Shown piece after piece: positions 1-11,332 of a stretch of 64,000 nucleotides of DNA. The translations under genes and the position numbers were made by a program. Within the stretch, counting starts at the first letter, position 1, and each line of letters starts with the position of its first letter. The notes under the pieces were generated by a model. That model was not told the DNA's origin. It worked only from the letters and a program-made list of their open reading frames with translations, and made no database searches. Source of the DNA: Distichodus sexfasciatus (Eukaryota > Chordata > Actinopteri > Characiformes > Distichodontidae); the NCBI GenBank assembly GCA_032718565.1, contig JAVGVS010000233.1, positions 640,319 to 704,318 on the forward strand, read 5' to 3'.

Positions 1-833
1 GAGCCAGGCCATACTTCCTTCAAAAGCTCGCAGGCCTCTTTAAAGATGACTGCGAAACTGTGGCACTTCCATATCTAAACACGTTTATCCTCGTATCACG
101 GGTGTGTGGAAGTAATTATATTTGGTAACATATTCAGGTAAAATCAAGCTGGGTGTGTCTGTGTGTTAAGTCAGACTTATCATTTTCTGTAAAACATGAG
201 GAAACACCAAAATAAGCAAATAGGGTTTAAATAGCAATTTTCTTTTAGTTCAGTTTAGACAGACAAAAAAACACCAGTTATCAACCTCTCTGTCCACTGT
301 AAACAAAGGTGTGTGTAATATTTAGCAACGTCTAAAGCAAATCAACCCTGAAAGCTCAACAGAACGACTGGCTCCAGAACAACTGTCACACAAGCAAAGG
401 ACCATACGTCACAGCCATTTATGATGCCATAAAACTATACAATTAGCACCAAAACACTGTGCCTCATTTAATTCACTTATTTTGATCATGTCACCTCTTT
501 TTCAGCGTAAAGGTTATCCACATCATTTATTTTACACACCTAACCAGAATAAATGTTACAATTAGCACACGTTTGGTAATGAGCTGACCCTCAGATTTGT
601 TGGGGGGCAGAGAAAAATAATACGCTAAAATCCACAATGTTCTGTTATTTTGTTATTTTGAACAGGCACCTGCAATTAGGGGCTGTCTGTCACAACATTT
701 AAAATGGAAATATACTTGGGGAGGCCAAAATTGTTTAATGCATGTGAAAATGGATTACTCTTAGATCAATTTTTTTTTTGGAAGGGGCAAAATCCTAACA
801 ATTCTCCTTAGTCTCCTTGAATAATGTAAGATG

Positions 834-910
<77 letters not shown>

Positions 911-1472
911 GTGATCTTCATGCTCTGACCTCTTACTAAACCTTCCCAGAGTAAAAACAAAATCTGGGTATTGAAACACCTTTAAGCCATGAAAGCAAAT
1001 AATAAACGATAAACGTCACAACGTTAAAGCTTGACCCCTCCTGTCCGCGACATTTCATTAGTGAGAATAAATATGTCGAAACGAAACCAAAAAAACACAA
1101 TTTGCTGCCTTTTCCCCACCGCCGAAGCGCAGTAATTGGGGATTATAGCATCGTTTTGGGGGAGAGATTCTATTCTGAAAAGATTTAATATAGTCCGCCA
1201 GCAATCGATAAGAACACATCAGGGCATAAAGTGTACAAATCGGAGAACTGGAAATAAGTGATAGATAAGAGAGAAAAAAAGGAGATCGATCACAGTTTTG
1301 TTGTTTATCAAAGAAATTAAATAAAATCAATTAGAATAGACAAAATAAACTATTAAGACATGCACTTGGCATGAGGGATGTTGCAAAATCTTACCACAAA
1401 GGATGCAAAAAAAAAAACAGATTCAGTGATCATTTAAAGGAAAAAAAAGAAAAAAAAAATAAAAATCTCTAC
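1..1472. other. AT-rich non-coding DNA with a TA microsatellite
   Basis: No gene was recognised. The stretch is AT-rich and contains a (TA)n run at about 835-904, split by GC once. Short A-rich runs sit near 1408-1462. The first 74 bases are open in one minus-strand frame behind a weak AG, which is too little to call an exon. Confidence 0.5.
835..904. repeat. (TA)n microsatellite
   Basis: Two blocks of alternating TA are separated by a single GC. Any reading frames across this stretch of repeating Y and I codons are artefacts. Confidence 0.95.
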
Positions 1473-1489
1473 CTGTTGCATCGTTCAGT

Positions 1490-1860
1490 AATGTCACTGG
1501 AACTCGCATCAAGACAATTTGGCCCCGGAGCGTTTTTGAAGTGCGGTGAGAAACACAACGCGTTGACAACGCGAGAACCTCTCCTTTTTCGGTACATCTT
1601 TTCCTAATGAAGTTCAGATTTCAGCAATAATTTATCGCTCTCTCTGTTCTCTCTCTCTCTTCTCGGGTGTCGCCGCTGTGTTTTGTGTTTGTTGATCGCT
1701 GTTGTTGGCTTCAGCTGCCGCGCGCCGATCGTTTCAGCACCACACTCCGCAGACCAGCGCCGCTAGCAAAAGGCGAGTTCGGCCGACCGACAGGTGGCCT
1801 CCAGTTCTACCACTATGACGTAACCGCGCTTTTTAAAAACCCTTCATAACAAGAGTCCTC
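1490..1860. promoter_or_regulatory. CpG-rich island, possible promoter of an unidentified gene
   Basis: This roughly 370-base block stands out from AT-rich surroundings by its many CpG dinucleotides, including CGCGCGCCGATCG and GTTCGGCCGACCGAC. It also has a CRE-like TGACGTAA near 1817 and a TC-rich run. This is the usual look of a vertebrate promoter. On the minus strand an ATG at 1597 opens a frame of 41 codons ending in CAG|GTAGAG at 1473, so it could be a first coding exon. I do not recognise the peptide and found no matching second exon. Confidence 0.35.
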
Positions 1861-2924
1861 AGGGGATGCGTTGGAAAAGAGGCAGCTCGTAAACGATTTA
1901 ATACCCAATTCAACATATCACATATCAAAATCCGAATATCAAAAATCAGAATTCAATATTGTGTAAAATTTACACAAATTTTAAATTTTTGATTTTAATC
2001 AAATTTACAAATTGATTAGTGATAAGTAGATTTGATATATGGTCTGTATTAAAACTGAGGGATTTTTTTTTGTGTAACTCTTAATTCAAATTTTTTAATA
2101 CAAAGAGGATAACAGTCCAGTATAGGTGACGTTACAGTTTTAAACATGACTCTAATTGTTTCAATAATTACACACCTAAAATTGCTTGCCTCCATTCACT
2201 AAATACAACAATGAAACCTTCTAACTCACCCGGAAGTTTTACTCACTGACTAAGTGCATAAATACAAACAGTTTGTCTATGCAGAAGCTAAGAAAGGAAA
2301 AATATACACAAAACTCATTTTCCACAGAAACTCATTAATGTGGGGTAAACCTTGATACTAGATGAGCTGGAAACAAGCACTGAAGATTAGCAATTCGATG
2401 TCAGACATGTTTTCCTCTTTAAAATAAACATGGAAAAAACAAAATAAAACAGAGTCCCAAACAATAAAATCAACAAAAGGATTTAGAGAAGGAACTAAAT
2501 TTTTGTATTGCCCTCTAGCGGAACCCATAACCATAACACAAACGTAACTCACTGCCTCATTAACGCAGATAAGGCTTCAACCTGCTTTGCACAATTCATT
2601 TTCACAGTAAACAAACTGACTGACAAAAACACACACACACACACACATGCATACACAAACACATGCACGCACAAACACACACATCAGTATTTAGACTAAC
2701 AAAACTGCACCCAACCAGCACACAGTCAGCATGCGTCTTACCCCCACAAAAAACCCACCCCCTCACCCCACTGTTACCCCCTTTTGCCTTTGCCACTGGG
2801 GAGTATCCATGGCAACCATGGTCTCAGTGAGCACCAGTAAGTAGTGGGAGAAATGTTTTGTCAGGGAGCATCAGGACATCCCATGTAAGCAAACAGGGAC
2901 GTGAGTCGTGACCTGAAAAAAACA

Positions 2925-2955
<31 letters not shown>

Positions 2956-4112
2956 AGCTTTAATTGCTCAAGGCAGATAATGTGCTTGCGTACGCATGAA
3001 AAGGGCACGTAAAAATAAAAAAACGAGGACTGCAGAAGATTTCGGCGTTCAGAAAGGGAGGGTGAAATTACAACTGCTGTCAATTTGAAGCTTTTTTGGA
3101 GTCGACCGAGTGAAGCGACAATTCAGGCAGAATAGTCATGTTCCTAAGCAACGGAGGCCTGTCACATTGACAGCTAATCATCCAAGCAATCCCTCGTTGG
3201 ACTTTTTAGTCAAACCAAATGCTCGGCGGAGAGGTTTGTTTGTTTTTGCTCATGTCTTTCATAACCAGAATCTGCTGCGTTTTCCCAGCCATATAGACGC
3301 GACGATGCCCTTCTTGAAAAAGGCTTTTCCTTTGGAACACTCACACTTGTTGTTTTTATTTTATATGTTTATTTATTTATTTTTACCTTGGGTGACTTTT
3401 CTCAGTTAACGTGACAAACTGTTATGAAATGATTTATATTTTTAAAAATTAAGAGATAGATTTTCATATTACTTTTATCATGTTTCACCCAAAATTACGT
3501 TCCTGAGTTTAATTCAAGTCAGAGTGTGATTAGTCCTTGTTACATATAGGTTTGCAAGAAAAAGATAAACATTTAAAAAAGGAAAAATCTGATTTTCTTA
3601 TAAAGTACATTTCACATTTAAAAGTAAAACAGTAACAACAGTATCAAGTTCTTAATATATTAATATAATATACTTTAGTATATATATATAGTAGAGTATA
3701 CATATACAGGGCTAACTGTATAAGACAGAAACACATTCTGCACATCTGAATAGAGAAAAGTTTTTCATTTATTTTTTTTAATGAATCAAAATACATTTTT
3801 ACTAAACAAGTGAAATAAAAATTACAAATAAAAAAGACATGACATTTAAAAAAATCACTCTCTCCCCCTCAGGTGGGCCCACGGAAACAAACTTGCACAT
3901 GTCATTTACAGACAACAAAGACAAAGAAACAACCCCTAAACTTAATTAAATGCCAAGGAATAAAAGTGCATTTTGGGGAAAGATTAAAAAATGAATAATT
4001 TTGGGGCAAGACGTATGCGCAGAGACAAGCAACTTCAGTGTATTTAACTATTTCCCCTGTAGCTTGTTGTTTAGCTGACCTACTATATTAACACATAAGT
4101 TTTAATAGTTTA
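1861..4112. other. Non-coding spacer with CA and AAAT microsatellites and one low-repeat block
   Basis: No gene was recognised. There is a CA-rich microsatellite at 2628-2690 and an (AAAT)n run at about 2925-2956. The palindrome-like CCATGGCAACCATGG, an X-box half-site, is at 2807-2821. The block 3080-3345 has higher complexity and could be conserved non-coding DNA, but nothing in it resembles an exon. Confidence 0.4.
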
Positions 4113-4117
4113 ATGGA

Positions 4118-4367
4118 GCAGATAGTAGCGTAATGGTTAGGGTATTTACCCGGTGATCAGAAAGTCGCCGGTTCGAATCTCCGACGAGTGAAGTTACCAC
4201 TGAGGTCGTCATGGCAAGGTACTGCCCCCAAGCACTGCTTCCCGGGCGCTGCCCTTGTTAGCTGCCCATTGCTCCTTCACGGATGGGTCAAATGCAGAGC
4301 TCACATTTGGTTGTGGTGCACTGTGTGCAGTGCTGTGGTGTGTTCACTATGACAAATAATCACTCAC
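4118..4367 (+). mobile_element. tRNA-derived SINE, family A
   Basis: This is a near-full copy of the commonest SINE in the window. The tRNA-like head has box A (TAATGGTTAGGGT, from 4131) and box B (GGTTCGAATC, 4170-4179). The body reads GTACTGCCCCCAAGCACTGC, then CTCCTTCACGGATGGGTCAA, and the element ends in TGACAAATAATCACTCAC. It abuts directly on a fragment of another SINE family. Confidence 0.85.
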
Positions 4368-4506
4368 CTCTAGGTCAAGAGGTCATGGGTTCGAATCCCA
4401 CCTCCAGTACTACATTACATTAGTTGCTCCAGGGAAACTGTCGCTGTAATTAGAAAAATGGGAGTCGCTCTGGAAAACAGTGTCCGCTAAATGCTGTAAA
4501 TATAAT
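4368..4506 (+). mobile_element. tRNA-derived SINE, family B, 5'-truncated
   Basis: The fragment begins within a tRNA-like region (AGGTCATGGGTTCGAATCCC, box B) and runs through CACCTCCAGTACT to the 3' tail GTCGCTCTGGAAAACAGTGTC, CGCTAAATGCTGTAAAT. That tail is shared by several teleost SINEs and their partner LINEs. It is joined without spacer to the end of a family A copy, so either one inserted into the other's tail or the pair moved as a composite. Confidence 0.75.
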
Positions 4507-5719
4507 GTTAACGTGAATTATATTCAGAAAAACTACAGCTAAGTACTGTTTTAATAGAATAGCTACTTATGACTGAAAGTAGTTAAGCTACAGCCAAGCT
4601 TCTGGGTCATAGTTAGTTTCAATCAGAAGTAGCTTGTAGCTTGAAAAACGTAGCTTCCCTGGCGCTGGTCACCCAGAAATGTATCAAATTTATATATATA
4701 TTTTTTTTTATGTAGCGTTTGGTCGATGCAGCAACTCATCAAGTGTGAAAAATTCTTTTTTGGACAATTAGCAGTGGAAAGCTTTAATGCGACCCTGTCA
4801 TTATTACTAGTCCTTGTTACAGTATATCTGAAAAAGCCTGGACGTTCGTTGGTTCGAATGCTCAGCCGTTCTTGCAGTCACACTCACCTTTTAGAACAAA
4901 GGTGCTATTGAATGTGGCAGGGCAGGTAAGAGCGGCCAAATGGAGCTCAAGTGGGTTCTGGCCTTCTTGACTGAATAGCCAATGAGCATTCAAAATCTCT
5001 CCATTCACTCTCTCTCTCTCTTTGCCCAATTCCATTTTCAAAATGCACCACCATCATCGGCAGCTGCTAAAAGCTTGGGCGTGGAGCGGGAGGAGTATTA
5101 GGCGAAATGTTATTGCGGAAACAAACAAATAAATAAATAAATAATCAAAAGAAAAGCTGCCGTCTTCAAGACCCTCTTGGTGGAGGCAGGTATTGGCGTA
5201 TTAGGACCTTAGCATTTTCTAAAAGGGCATGTAGACCAAAAAAAAAGGGGAGAAAGGAGAGAGAGAGGAGAGGAGGGCGAACCAAAAACCAGGAAATATC
5301 CTCCAATTCACTTAGCACAACTCCTGGTCTTCTCACACATACATTTGATTTTTTTTTTTCAAACTACAGCTCCCCCTCCATGTTCCAAGCCTGCTATTAC
5401 AGTAAATTACAACTAAGTCTAGATTCTTCGAACAGGGATAATTGGAAGGCCATTATCTAGCACTCAAGGCCAAACATGGAGACGTTCCGTACTGCTTTTA
5501 ATGTGTTCGTTCTCTGCTCTTTTACCTTTATTTTTTTGGGAAGGATTTAAAAGGGAAAAAAAAGCACAACATGCAGTCGAAAGCTGGACAACGATTCGAA
5601 AAATGATTCAAAATCAACATTTGGATCCTCTAATTCATGTAATCTTTGTCTGATTATTTTTGAAATTCAGTTTTTAAAAATATAAAACGCAGTTAAAACT
5701 TTCTCCAATGTGTCTTCAT
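4507..5719. other. Non-coding spacer; repeat tail and a low-repeat block
   Basis: Positions 4510-4670 carry the TAGCTT-rich repeat also seen near 29530-29630, 48165-48255 and 51640-51770. The block 4920-5540 is of higher complexity (TC run at about 5010-5022) and contains no recognisable exon. Confidence 0.35.
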
Positions 5720-5900
5720 TAGAGGTGTCAACCTTCACTGGTCTCACGATGCGATTCACTTACGATTATCAGGATTTGATATGAAATCGTGTTGCATCAC
5801 AATGCATCCCATCAGCTTTTCTACATTACTTCACATTGCACGCAGATTGGGCATGGATCACAGATCGGACAGCCTTAGTTACTAATGGGATGTTCTGAAG

Positions 5901-6144
5901 GCAGTTGGTGGCTTAACGGTTAGCCAGTTTGCCCCATAATCAGAAGGTTAGAATCCCAGACTGGTAAGGGTACCCCTGAGGTACTGTCAAGGTACCGTCC
6001 CCAAGCACTGCTCCCTGGGCGCTGCCCATGTTAGCTGCCCACTGCTTCTTCACGGACGGTTCAAATGCAGAGCTCATATTTGGTTGTGGTGCACTGTGTA
6101 CTGTGCTGTGCTGTGTTTTGTTCACAATGACAAGTATTTTTTCA
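5901..6144 (+). mobile_element. tRNA-derived SINE, family A
   Basis: Copy of the family A SINE with a decayed head (GCAGTTGGTGGCTTAACGGT; box B reduced to TTAGAATCCCAGAC) and an intact body (GTACCGTCCCCAAGCACTGC). It lies inside the larger transposon 5720-6520. Confidence 0.8.
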
Positions 6145-6189
6145 CCAGAAAAATCAGAATGCAAGCAAGCAATGTCATTGTGATATAAT

Positions 6190-6426
6190 CCAGGGGTTTT
6201 CAGCTGTTTCTGTCCCAGGGACCACCACTCAGACTAAGCAGCATTTTTAACTTTTTAGATATTTGCATCAAATTCATTATTCATAAAGATGCCACGAATC
6301 ACCTGGAAATGTTTTGAAAATAAATAAAATGAAATAATTTTTAAAAAGTGATTTCACTGGTGAAACTGGATTGCATGTCACGGACCACCTGCAATGCAGC
6401 CGCGGACTGGCAGTTGAAAACCCCCA
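6190..6426 (+). mobile_element. Small hAT-like MITE, 237 bp
   Basis: Terminal inverted repeats CAGGGGTTTTCAGCTG and, inverted, TGGGGGTTTTCAACTG. The flanking repeats atataatc (6182-6189) and atatcatc (6427-6434) match at seven of eight bases. It contains no coding capacity. Confidence 0.7.
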
Positions 6427-6557
6427 ATATCATCGATTATGTTCTGCCACTGCATTGATGCAGAGTGGTCCACGTTTGCATCACGATGCATCGCTTAAAT
6501 AATTAATTTCAACATTCCTAGTGTTCATGTGCCATCCCCTTCAGAACATACCAACTT

Positions 6558-6792
6558 GTGTGTTGTCACATTATTTTGCCCCGACCCGTCTGTCTCCACA
6601 ACTGTGTGTTTGCTTCAATTATTTTAAAATCACAAACGTAACATTTTATTAGAAAAGATTTCTCAGCTTTAATAAGTGAGCATATTTACAGTACAAACCT
6701 TGACAGTGAACTACGAGGACAAACACCATATCAAAAATAATTTAATATTTACATTAATTGTGATATGATTTTTGGTCATATCGCCCGGCCCT
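6558..6792 (+). mobile_element. MITE fragment ending in CATATCGCCCGGCCC
   Basis: The 3' part of the same family as the fuller copy at 50758-51138. It shares TTTTGCCCCGACCCGTCTGT and an ATCACAAAC block, and ends in a GATATGA...TATCGCCCGGCCC terminus. Confidence 0.5.
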
Positions 6793-8079
6793 AATGCATT
6801 CTACAAATCGACAAGGTCCAACAAAACACTCATAACCTGTGAAGTCTCAGGGGAAAAGCATCACACTCTTTAAATCTGAAGACAAGGAGACACCACTAAT
6901 GTCACAACGTGGAGAAATCTGCAACATATAACTGCTGAAAAGACTTTTCAGGGAGAAAAAAAAATCTGTGCCTTCCATACGCTGACCTCCTCCAAACAAG
7001 TTGACGCAATTAAATGGTAAATGTTGATAATGGCGGCAAAATCCACGTTTGTGACCGCAGGGAGTACTTAAGTGGTGCGAATATGTTTGATTATAATAGC
7101 GCAAATGGATTCCTGTACAGCGCTCATTACATCTCCAAGAATCGCCGAGGTCTGAGGTCAGATATGTTTCCAAGTTTGACTGTATTTGCAGTACACATTT
7201 GTAAATTCTCCGGTAAGCAGCTGCGATATGATTCTGATTCGATTCACTTCAGGAGCCCAGATATGAGACAATATCACATGCTGATTTAACACCATCACTT
7301 CCACTCATATCAAATTAAGAAAGGAACTAAAATATCATACATTTTAATTAAACATTTAAATAAAAATAGACCTCCTGTTAGATATATACTGCAGTCATGG
7401 TACAATCTGTATAATGTCCAATTGATGTTTTCATTTTGGCTTATTGATCATCGAAACTACGTATCGGTGAGGACTGATGTATCGTTACACCCCTACTGCT
7501 GACCACATCTCGGCAGAACAGCCCGAGTTATTGGTTACATGTTGACTTTTCTCGGTTCCACCTGATTACACCCACTAAAAACCGCCATAACGGCCACGTC
7601 AAAATAAAATCCTCAAAGGGAGTTATAATTTCCGTGCAATCACTCCCACCTTCTCTTTTATCCCCCCTAACGCGGTAAAGTGAGATTTGTGTGGTACTTC
7701 AATTAGGAACAAAAGAGGACTTCGATTGTAATTACATAATAACCTTCGAGTTCCACCCTTCAAACGTTTCCAAATGCTTTGCGTGATACGAGGATAAAAT
7801 GTGCATAAATACCTTTTCTTCTGAGCCAAATGCAGATAATTAAACCCTTTAAATGTTCTCTACAATTTGGTAGGGTTTTATTTTTGAAAAGTAGTGGTAG
7901 GTGTGAGGGAACTGGGCCACTCTGGCAACCACAATATGAAGTGAAGAAAGAAAGAGAAAAGACTTAGTACTTTTTAGTAGATTTTGAGATGCTCCAAAAA
8001 ACATTTATCATATTTTTCATGTCTTCAGTGGAGAGTTTGTGTTTCAGTGAAAATGTTATCTTTACTAGCAGAAATTAAT
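6793..8079. other. Non-coding spacer with MITE fragment and low-repeat blocks
   Basis: Positions 6840-7180 and 7490-7865 are higher-complexity, non-repetitive blocks with homeodomain-like ATTA and TAAT words but no exon. Between them, about 7205-7495, lies a MITE fragment (TGATTCGATTCACTTCAGGA to ATGTATCGTTACACCCC). It is related to fragments at 11835-12025 and 63105-63440. Confidence 0.4.
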
Positions 8080-8965
8080 GTTCTGGTCCGAGTTCTGGTT
8101 CTGGTTCTGGTTCTAGACACATTCTTGGGGCTACTGATGCTCCTTGAGGCTCCTTTGGGCATCTGTTTTTTCTATCCTGATAATAGTTTGGATACTGTTT
8201 TTCTGTTGTTTTTTATGGTTCTAGTCCAAGTTCTGGTTCTAGTTCTGATTCGGGATTTAATTCTAGCTCTGTTTCAGTTCTAGTTCTGGTTCTAGTTCAT
8301 GTTCCAGTTCTAGTTCTGGACTAATTTTTTGGTTCTAGTTCTCGGGTTCCACGTTCTTGAGGCTACTGATGATTTAGGACATTTGTAGCTCCTTTGGGCA
8401 TCTGTTTTTTCTCATTCTTGGAACTAGTTCTGGTACCATTTTTGTCTTTTCTTTTCAGGTTCTCATGCTAGTTCTGGTTCCTGTTCTAGACTCAGGTTCA
8501 ACATTCTTCTGAATGGGTTAGGGATTTCTGTCCTGGTACTAGTTCTGATACTGTTTTTCTGTGTTGTTTTGTCTGGTTCTGGCTCTAGTTCTAGTTCATG
8601 TTACAGCTCTAGTTCTGGTTCTGGTTCTAGTTCTGGACCTACATATGGTTCTTGTTGGGTTCTGTGTTCTTGAGGCTAATGATGATTTGTAGCTCCTTTT
8701 GTTCAGTACTTGTACAAATTCTGGTACTGTTTTTTTTTCTTCCAATTTTATTTTCATCTGGTTCTGGTTCTAGTTCCAGTTCCGGTCCTAGACTTAGGTC
8801 TCGTGGTCTTGAGGCTACTGATGATTTAGGGCATTTGCAGCTCCTTTAGTCATCTGCCTTTTCTCATCTTGGTACCAGTTCTAGTGACTTTTTTGTCTTT
8901 TTGGTTCTAGTTCTAGTTTCAGTTCTAGCCCTGCGTTCTTGAGGCTACTGACGATTTAGGACATT
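8080..8965. repeat. Complex minisatellite of TTCTGG/TTCTAG hexamers in a higher-order unit
   Basis: Runs of GGTTCTAGTTCTGGTTCT hexamers alternate with a longer recurrent segment, TTGAGGCTACTGATGATTTA, then CTCCTTTGGGCATCTG. The longer segment recurs near 8125, 8350, 8665, 8808 and 8938 with decay. The array is bounded on the right by a truncated SINE. A small outlier of the same hexamers is at 10548-10585. Open frames here encode low-complexity Val/Leu runs and are not genes. Confidence 0.85.
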
Positions 8966-9106
8966 TACCGCTGAGGTACTCATGAGCAAGGTACCGTCCC
9001 CAAGCATAGCTCCCCATGAAGCTGCCCACTGCTGCTTCACAGATGGGTCAAACGCAGAGGTCAGAGTTGGTTGTAATGCACTGTGTTCACAATGACAATC
9101 CCTCAC
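8966..9106 (+). mobile_element. tRNA-derived SINE, family A, head missing
   Basis: Begins in the body at TTACCGCTGAGGTACTCATG and continues through GTACCGTCCCCAAGC to CAATCCCTCAC. The tRNA-like head is absent. The copy starts exactly at the end of the minisatellite. Confidence 0.75.
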
Positions 9107-10559
9107 TTTCTCTTTTCACAGCACAAATCTCAAAATTTGCAACATCTAAGATCTAAGATCATCTAAAATCTGTTGGGCAGTGTGTAATTTCTCTGTTTTA
9201 CGATGAAAAGGTCGTCTGGTGGAGACCAGCGAGCTCTGAGCTGTAATTATCAGGCATGAGCACACACTCACACACTCAGCAGCAGCAGCAGCAGCAGGCC
9301 TGAGCTGGAGACCCACTTTTTTGGTGTGTCCAAATCCCAAACAGCCAAGAGCTGCCGCCTGAAGGCCTGAGTGAGAACAAACCCAACAAATCAGAAAAAT
9401 GGAGAATTCAATGTCACGCAGACAGAACGCCGAAAGCAGACGAGTGGGAGGAACCGAACTCACTGAACCGAGCCGCGCTGCCGTCTTACCAGCTACAGAA
9501 CTACAGCCAAGCGCGAGATTAAATACGCAACAAATACATCACATACTAATGAAGTTTCTCTTCTGCTTCAGGAGCACGGGACCTCATTCTCCAAGCATTC
9601 TTACTTCTCTGTCCAACGTGGCAAGCATTTCGTTGCTGCAGGACATGTCAAAGGAAATTGCCGGGTATACACTCTGCGTGTGAACATACCGCGATTTGAA
9701 AGAGTTTCCGACAAGGACAATTCTGTGCTGCTTAACGTTGGAAGAAAAGTGGAATTATGCCAAAGATCGCTGTCATTGTTGCAGCACAGCCCTGAACTCA
9801 CTGGGGCTCGCTCGCTAGCCGTGCTTAAGACGAAATGGATTCTGAAAACCCACTCAAGCAGCGTTCCTGAACATCCTGACATTCATCAATGCTTATTATA
9901 TAAGATTTGCTCCTAGATAAGAATCTAGCAAATTTTATCACGTGTGTTTGTGCTTAATGGATTTTCCTCAGTTCTCCAGAAGAATAAATATATACTATTT
10001 AAAGACATTAACTTTGTTAAGAACATAAAAAATTAAGAAAAAAATAAGAACAATATTAGTTTTAGTGGAGAAAAAAATCTTTTTTGGGTCTTTGAGAAGA
10101 AAATAATCCCAGAAATAATCTCAAGATCAACTGTTTACCCCGATTCTGTTATGGTCATTTTATGACAAAACCATACATTTCCAAATAGACATTTAATCAG
10201 TGAAATTCCACAAATCAATCATTTGTTTACAGCCAAAAATCAGTTGAATTTTAGATTGAGTGCTCTAAACCCTCTCGGCCATGTGATTTTAGGTTTCAAT
10301 GTGAGATTTTTTTATTCACAATTAAAAAAAAACAAAAAACAAACATTAAACGGACAAAATGATTTTTTTTTCCAAAATTGCTCTTATCTGATGTAAATAA
10401 ATTGTGTGCATCAAAACCGTCAAATTTTATGTTTTACTCATGTATATAATATTTGATGTTATGTCTGATTCTAGATTAAAATTTGGATGAAATATTAAAC
10501 TAGGTGCACTAAGACCCTCTCCATCAAGAGCCCTTATTTTGGGAGGTGTTCTAGTTCCG
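9107..10559. other. Non-coding spacer
   Basis: A short (CAG)n run lies at about 9279-9297. Positions 9380-9900 are of higher complexity and moderately CpG-bearing, but both strands read only as short unrecognised frames. From 9950 to 10500 the DNA is AT-rich with A and T runs. Nothing here supports a gene. Confidence 0.4.
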
Positions 10560-10830
10560 GTTTCGGTTCTAGTTCTAGGTGAGCATAATGCAGACTTCAG
10601 CATTGCAGTGGAAACCGTGCCATGGAAACCGGTTCCTCCCCGCGTCGCCGACCGAGTTCTCTCAAGCTCCGCGGCCGTGGCGCCGCACGGCAACGAAAGC
10701 AGATGCGCGTTGCAGGCCTGACCTTGGTTGCCATGGGTACGGGGACAGACTCGTATTCAGCCGGCCGAGTTCCCACTAATTGCCGTTGCCGTGGCAACCG
10801 AGCACCTGATGTAACGCTAGGAAAAGGGCA
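10560..10830. promoter_or_regulatory. CpG-rich island with RFX (X-box) motifs
   Basis: This short GC- and CpG-rich block lies just past the 3' end of mrps11. It contains GTTGCCGTGGCAAC at 10785-10798, a perfect inverted repeat that fits the RFX X-box consensus (two six-base arms, two-base spacer). A second, imperfect copy, GTTGCCATGGGTAC, is at 10727-10740. X-boxes of this type are typical of promoters of ciliary genes and MHC class II genes. No coding exon was recognised beside it, so the target is unknown. Confidence 0.45.
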
Positions 10831-10849
10831 ATAACCTCACAAGGGTCCG

Positions 10850-11172
10850 TTTATTTAGAGGGAGCCGTTGTGCTCTGGTGAGGTGGAACTGACATATTCT
10901 AATAACAGTGATGATGATGATAAACAAAATAAATAAGTAAATAAAATAAACAACATTTTTTTAAAGTGTATGTTAGCCTGCAACACGTCGTCCCAACTGT
11001 TGCAGCACGAAAACGGCCATAGCACCTTCACCGGGTCGCTGGACATGCAAAAAATAAATAAATAAATAGTACAAAAAATAAAGAGACGAGTAAATAGGGT
11101 TAAATACAAAAAGACACCTAAATGTAAAGGAAGGACGGAGAAAATTTGCGGTTCCAATTTAAACATTTTAAT
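10850..11172 (-). terminator. Candidate polyadenylation signals of mrps11
   Basis: Read on the minus strand, ATTAAA occurs at 11172-11167 and AATAAA at 10855-10850, about 160 and 480 bases past the mrps11 stop. The interval between holds AT-rich filler and short (AAAT)n runs, as is common in 3' untranslated regions. The choice between the two signals is not resolved. Confidence 0.4.
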
Positions 11173-11332
11173 ACATTTACAAAAAAAAGAAAGAAAAAAA
11201 CACACACACCAACAACCACCAAGTTTCCCCAACGTCGCCACAACAGGGAAGCCTCTTTATCGAGATGAATCTTCCAGACTTCCTCGGAGCACTGACCGCC
11301 TCCACGCAGACGGACGAGGGATTACGGAGGCT

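Larger units (their letters stand above)
5720..6520 (+). mobile_element. Non-autonomous hAT-like DNA transposon, itself carrying two insertions
   Basis: Ends read TAGAGGTGTCAACC and, inverted, TAGGAATGTTGAAA. Flanking 8-bp direct repeats gtcttcat (5712-5719) and gtgttcat (6521-6528) match at seven of eight bases, the length expected of hAT target sites. The interior has the repeated CGATGC/GCATCG character of such elements. A SINE (5901-6144) and a second small transposon (6190-6426) lie inside it. No transposase is encoded. Confidence 0.6.

Noticed and set aside
1..74. A minus-strand open frame at the window edge reading KCHSFAVIFKEACELLKEVWPG, behind a TAG acceptor
   Set aside because: Only about 24 codons, a weak polypyrimidine tract, and its phase does not fit the candidate exon at 1473-1597. 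Not enough to call an exon.
4131..4180. tRNA-like A and B boxes, here and in other SINE copies
   Set aside because: These are the heads of SINEs. No cloverleaf with a proper acceptor stem and anticodon loop was found, so no tRNA gene is called.
1..10849. Exons of det1, expected from synteny beyond mrps11
   Set aside because: Its long coding exons would be obvious; none is present.
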